NCBI GenBank assembly: GCA_948468495.1
Contig: CAOKJI010000055.1
Span: 1-8,405 of the forward strand
From: an uncultured Dorea sp.
Lineage (GTDB): Bacteria; Bacillota_A; Clostridia; Lachnospirales; Lachnospiraceae
Reading direction: 5' to 3'
DNA: 8,405 nt
The translations under genes were made by a program, and so were the position numbers. A model generated the notes under the pieces. That model was given only the letters and a program-made list of their open reading frames with translations, made no database searches and was not told where the DNA came from. Of this stretch, positions 6,727-8,405 are shown piece after piece; position 1 is the stretch's first letter, and each line of letters starts with the position of its first letter.

Positions 6727-6754
6727 ATTATAGCACTAATAATATAAAATTCAA
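6727..6754 (-). promoter_or_regulatory. Promoter of tRNA-Ala
   Basis: On the - strand, TTGAAT (6749-6754), a 16-bp spacer and a perfect TATAAT (6727-6732) preceded by TGC stand just ahead of the tRNA. The -10 box ends 8 bp before the mature 5' end, so the primary transcript has almost no leader. Confidence 0.8.
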
Positions 6755-6771
6755 GTAGATGAAAAAATTTT

Positions 6772-6787
6772 AACGTACTGTTACGTT
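6772..6787. promoter_or_regulatory. Palindromic candidate operator
   Basis: AACGTA-CTGT-TACGTT is a perfect 6-4-6 inverted repeat between the tRNA promoter and the AGCS-side promoter. Its size suits a dimeric helix-turn-helix regulator. Its centre is about 70 bp ahead of the predicted + strand start. It is not a CcpA cre site, and I cannot name the regulator. Confidence 0.4.
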
Positions 6788-6788
6788 G

Positions 6789-6827
6789 TATTTGCAGGAA
6801 ATGAATCTCATACTTGCATATTTGCAG
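6789..6827 (+). repeat. 9-bp direct repeat spaced exactly 30 bp
   Basis: TATTTGCAG occurs at 6789-6797 and 6819-6827, a spacing close to three helical turns. The core ATTTGCA recurs inverted at 6854-6860. The second copy falls in the spacer of the promoter at 6814-6842 and the inverted copy lies just past its predicted start, so these may be protein-binding sites. Confidence 0.35.
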
Positions 6828-6842
6828 TATATGTGCTATGAT
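6814..6842 (+). promoter_or_regulatory. Promoter reading toward the AGCS gene
   Basis: TTGCAT (6814-6819), a 17-bp spacer and TATGAT (6837-6842) form a sigma-A type promoter, with TGC ahead of the -10 box. The start would be near 6849, giving a leader of about 175 nt to the ATG at 7025. Confidence 0.6.
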
Positions 6843-6872
6843 AGTCGAGTCGATGCAAATCCATAAAGAAAG

Positions 6873-6902
6873 ACTCCGAAGCAGGAACAGCTTCGGAGTT
6901 TT
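6873..6902 (+). terminator. Terminator-like hairpin inside the AGCS leader
   Basis: ACTCCGAAGC (6873-6882) pairs perfectly with GCTTCGGAGT (6890-6899) around AGGAACA, and the T run extends to 6902 with a second TTTT at 6907-6910. It lies about 25 nt after the predicted transcription start and about 120 bp before the AGCS gene. It could be an attenuator, the end of a short RNA of roughly 55 nt, or the distant terminator of the ABC operon. Confidence 0.7.
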
Positions 6903-6923
6903 CGTGTTTTATGGGAAATGAAG

Positions 6924-7006
6924 GAAAAACTTTTTTTTGCTCACAAGATGAATAATTCCATGTCAGGATATAGCAGAATCGGGTATGGAAAAGCAAAAGG
7001 TTTTTC
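6924..7006 (+). promoter_or_regulatory. Possible structured leader upstream of the AGCS gene
   Basis: GAAAAAC...TTTTGC (6924-6940, including a run of eight T) can pair with GCAAAAGGTTTTTC (6993-7006) in two blocks of 7 and 6 bp. A nested TTCCAT (6956-6961) and ATGGAA (6985-6990) add a second stem. The fold ends 5 nt before the ribosome site. The outer arms are mostly A and T, so chance is possible. No glycine riboswitch, T-box or other known class is recognisable. Confidence 0.3.
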
Positions 7007-7024
7007 ATTGAAGGGAGAGAGAGT

Positions 7025-8404
7025 ATGAGTTTTGCTGATGTTTTATCAACAGTCAATAATTTTGTGTGGGGACCGGTTATGCTGGTTCTTTTGGTAGGAA
7101 CGGGAGTATTTCTTACAGTCCGTTTGAAATTCCTGCCCTGGAGGAATCTTGGGTATGCTTTGAAACAGGTGTTCGCCAGACAGGAGAAGAGTCTCAGTGA
7201 CGAGGGAGATATTACGCCGTTCCAGTCTCTGATGACGGCGCTTGCGGCTACCATTGGCACTGGTAACATCGTGGGCGTAGCGACGGCTATGGTTCTGGGC
7301 GGTCCGGGGGCCATTGTCTGGATGTGGATTAGCGCGCTGTTCGGTCTTTCTACCAAATATGGTGAGAGCGTTCTTGCTGTTAAGTATCGTCAGAAGAATG
7401 ATAGGGGCGAGATGGCCGGAGGTCCGATGTATGCGATGCAGAACGGATTTAAGAATAAGAGTCTGGGCAGGTTTTTTGCAGTGGCATTTGCGCTGTTTGC
7501 AGTGCTTGCCTCGTTTGGAATTGGGAATCTGACACAGGGCAATTCTATTTCCGGCGCAGTGCAGACGACTTTTGGCGTGCCAACCTGGATAACAGGCGCA
7601 GTTCTTACATTTGCGGCGCTTCTGGTATTGGTGGGCGGAATCCAGAGCATTGGCCGGGTATGCTCGATTGTCGTACCTTTTATGGCGGTGTTGTATTTTG
7701 TGGCGGGTTTTGTGGTAATTATTCTGAATATTGAGAATGTTCCGGAGGGGCTGGCACAGATTTTCAGTATGGCATTTAATTTTGAGGCTATGGGAGGCGG
7801 CGTAGCGGGAACGGTGATTGCCAGCGCTATGCGCTGGGGCGTTGCCAGAGGTGTGTTTTCCAATGAGGCAGGTCTTGGTTCGGCGCCTATCGCGGCAGCG
7901 GCAGCTAAGACAGACCATCCTTCCAGACAGGGCTATATCAATATGACTGGAACGTTCTTTGATACGATTGTGGTGTGCTCTATGACCGGGCTTTCGATTG
8001 CCTCGTCAGGCATGCTGGGGCAGATTGATTCGGCTACGGGAGAGGCTCTTACCGGAGCAAACCTGACGATTGCGGCGTTTCAAACCGGGCTTGGAACCTT
8101 CGGAGGGTGGCTGGTAACAATCGGAATTACATTATTTGCATTTTCTACGATTCTCGGCTGGGAATATTATGGGGAGAAATCACTGGAATATCTTGCGGGT
8201 TCTACAAAGTTGAATATATTATACCGGATTTTCTTTTCCCTGATTGTATTTGTAGGGGCAACCACGCAGCTTCAGTTAGTGTGGGATATTTCAGATACCT
8301 TTAACGGTATGATGGCAATTCCGAATCTAATCTGCCTGCTTGTTCTCAGTAATGTAATTGCAAAAGAATGCTTTGATTATCAGGATAAGGTAATCAGGAA
8401 ATGA
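7025..8404 (+). CDS. AGCS family alanine/glycine:cation symporter
   Basis: This 459-residue inner-membrane protein takes up alanine or glycine together with Na+ or H+ (sodium:alanine symporter family, PF01235). The length is normal and the gene is complete, its TGA ending one base before the window edge. Family signatures are TALAATIGTGNIVG (71-84) in the first substrate- and ion-binding region, GPGAIVWMWISALFG (93-107), AGGPMYAM (131-138), RGVFSNEAGLGSAP (275-288) and GWEYYGEKS (378-386). About ten or eleven hydrophobic segments are spread along the chain, as expected for the LeuT-like fold. The start follows AGGGAG at 7012-7017. G+C is clearly higher than in the ABC operon (hand count of 7261-7320: 38 in 60). 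It is probably transcribed from 6814-6842 through the leader hairpin. Whether alanine or glycine is preferred cannot be read from the sequence. Confidence 0.95.
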   Translation: MSFADVLSTVNNFVWGPVMLVLLVGTGVFLTVRLKFLPWRNLGYALKQVFARQEKSLSDEGDITPFQSLMTALAATIGTGNIVGVATAMVLGGPGAIVWMWISALFGLSTKYGESVLAVKYRQKNDRGEMAGGPMYAMQNGFKNKSLGRFFAVAFALFAVLASFGIGNLTQGNSISGAVQTTFGVPTWITGAVLTFAALLVLVGGIQSIGRVCSIVVPFMAVLYFVAGFVVIILNIENVPEGLAQIFSMAFNFEAMGGGVAGTVIASAMRWGVARGVFSNEAGLGSAPIAAAAAKTDHPSRQGYINMTGTFFDTIVVCSMTGLSIASSGMLGQIDSATGEALTGANLTIAAFQTGLGTFGGWLVTIGITLFAFSTILGWEYYGEKSLEYLAGSTKLNILYRIFFSLIVFVGATTQLQLVWDISDTFNGMMAIPNLICLLVLSNVIAKECFDYQDKVIRK

Positions 8405-8405
8405 T

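Noticed and set aside
6853..6921. 22-residue leader peptide ahead of the AGCS gene
   Set aside because: The ATG lies only about 4 nt after the predicted transcription start, with no room for a ribosome site, and there is no run of alanine or glycine codons as expected for peptide attenuation.
6900..7024. Glycine riboswitch or T-box before the AGCS gene
   Set aside because: Neither the conserved glycine-aptamer cores nor the T-box sequence and specifier stem can be found.
1..8405. CRISPR array, insertion sequence, toxin-antitoxin or phage-defence genes
   Set aside because: No regularly spaced repeats, transposase or integrase motifs, or recognisable defence proteins were found on either strand.

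Overview
The window is ordinary low-to-middle G+C Firmicutes DNA. Gene style, Shine-Dalgarno strength, DUF1540 and AI-2E family proteins, a MetA-type homoserine acyltransferase and an AGCS alanine/glycine symporter together fit a gut clostridium, most likely Lachnospiraceae. That placement is inferred from gene content, not from a marker gene. All six protein genes are on the + strand and appear complete; one tRNA gene is on the - strand.

Layout: (1) 127-441, a small cysteine-rich protein with two DUF1540 units, whose start codon lies in one arm of an 11-bp inverted repeat. (2) 471-508, a strong terminator whose 3' arm overlaps the promoter of the next unit. (3) 560-1954 and 1976-2896, an AI-2E family membrane protein followed after 21 bp by metA, probably one transcript. 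MetA carries Glu111, which predicts acetyl-CoA rather than succinyl-CoA as donor. (4) 2897-3111, a spacer without a convincing gene that ends in a 15-bp-stem terminator. (5) 3119-6523, an AT-rich two-gene ABC exporter operon: a MacB/LolD-like ATPase with a TTG start and an 887-residue FtsX-type permease with two large extracytoplasmic domains. (6) 6646-6718, tRNA-Ala(CGC) on the - strand. (7) 6719-7024, a divergent promoter region and long leader with a palindrome, repeated 9-mers, a terminator-like hairpin and a second possible fold. (8) 7025-8404, a complete AGCS-family sodium/proton:alanine or glycine symporter ending one base before the window edge.

The housekeeping genes do not form one pathway. 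MetA acts in methionine synthesis, the AGCS protein imports small amino acids, and the ABC pair probably exports or senses a peptide, lipid or drug. The ABC operon is the part most likely to be accessory: it is visibly more AT-rich than both flanks, sits between a strong terminator and a tRNA 3' end, and has no adjacent regulator. I did not find a clearly new system. The best leads are the start-codon hairpin of the DUF1540 gene, the possible attenuator ahead of the AGCS gene, and the orphan ABC exporter cassette.
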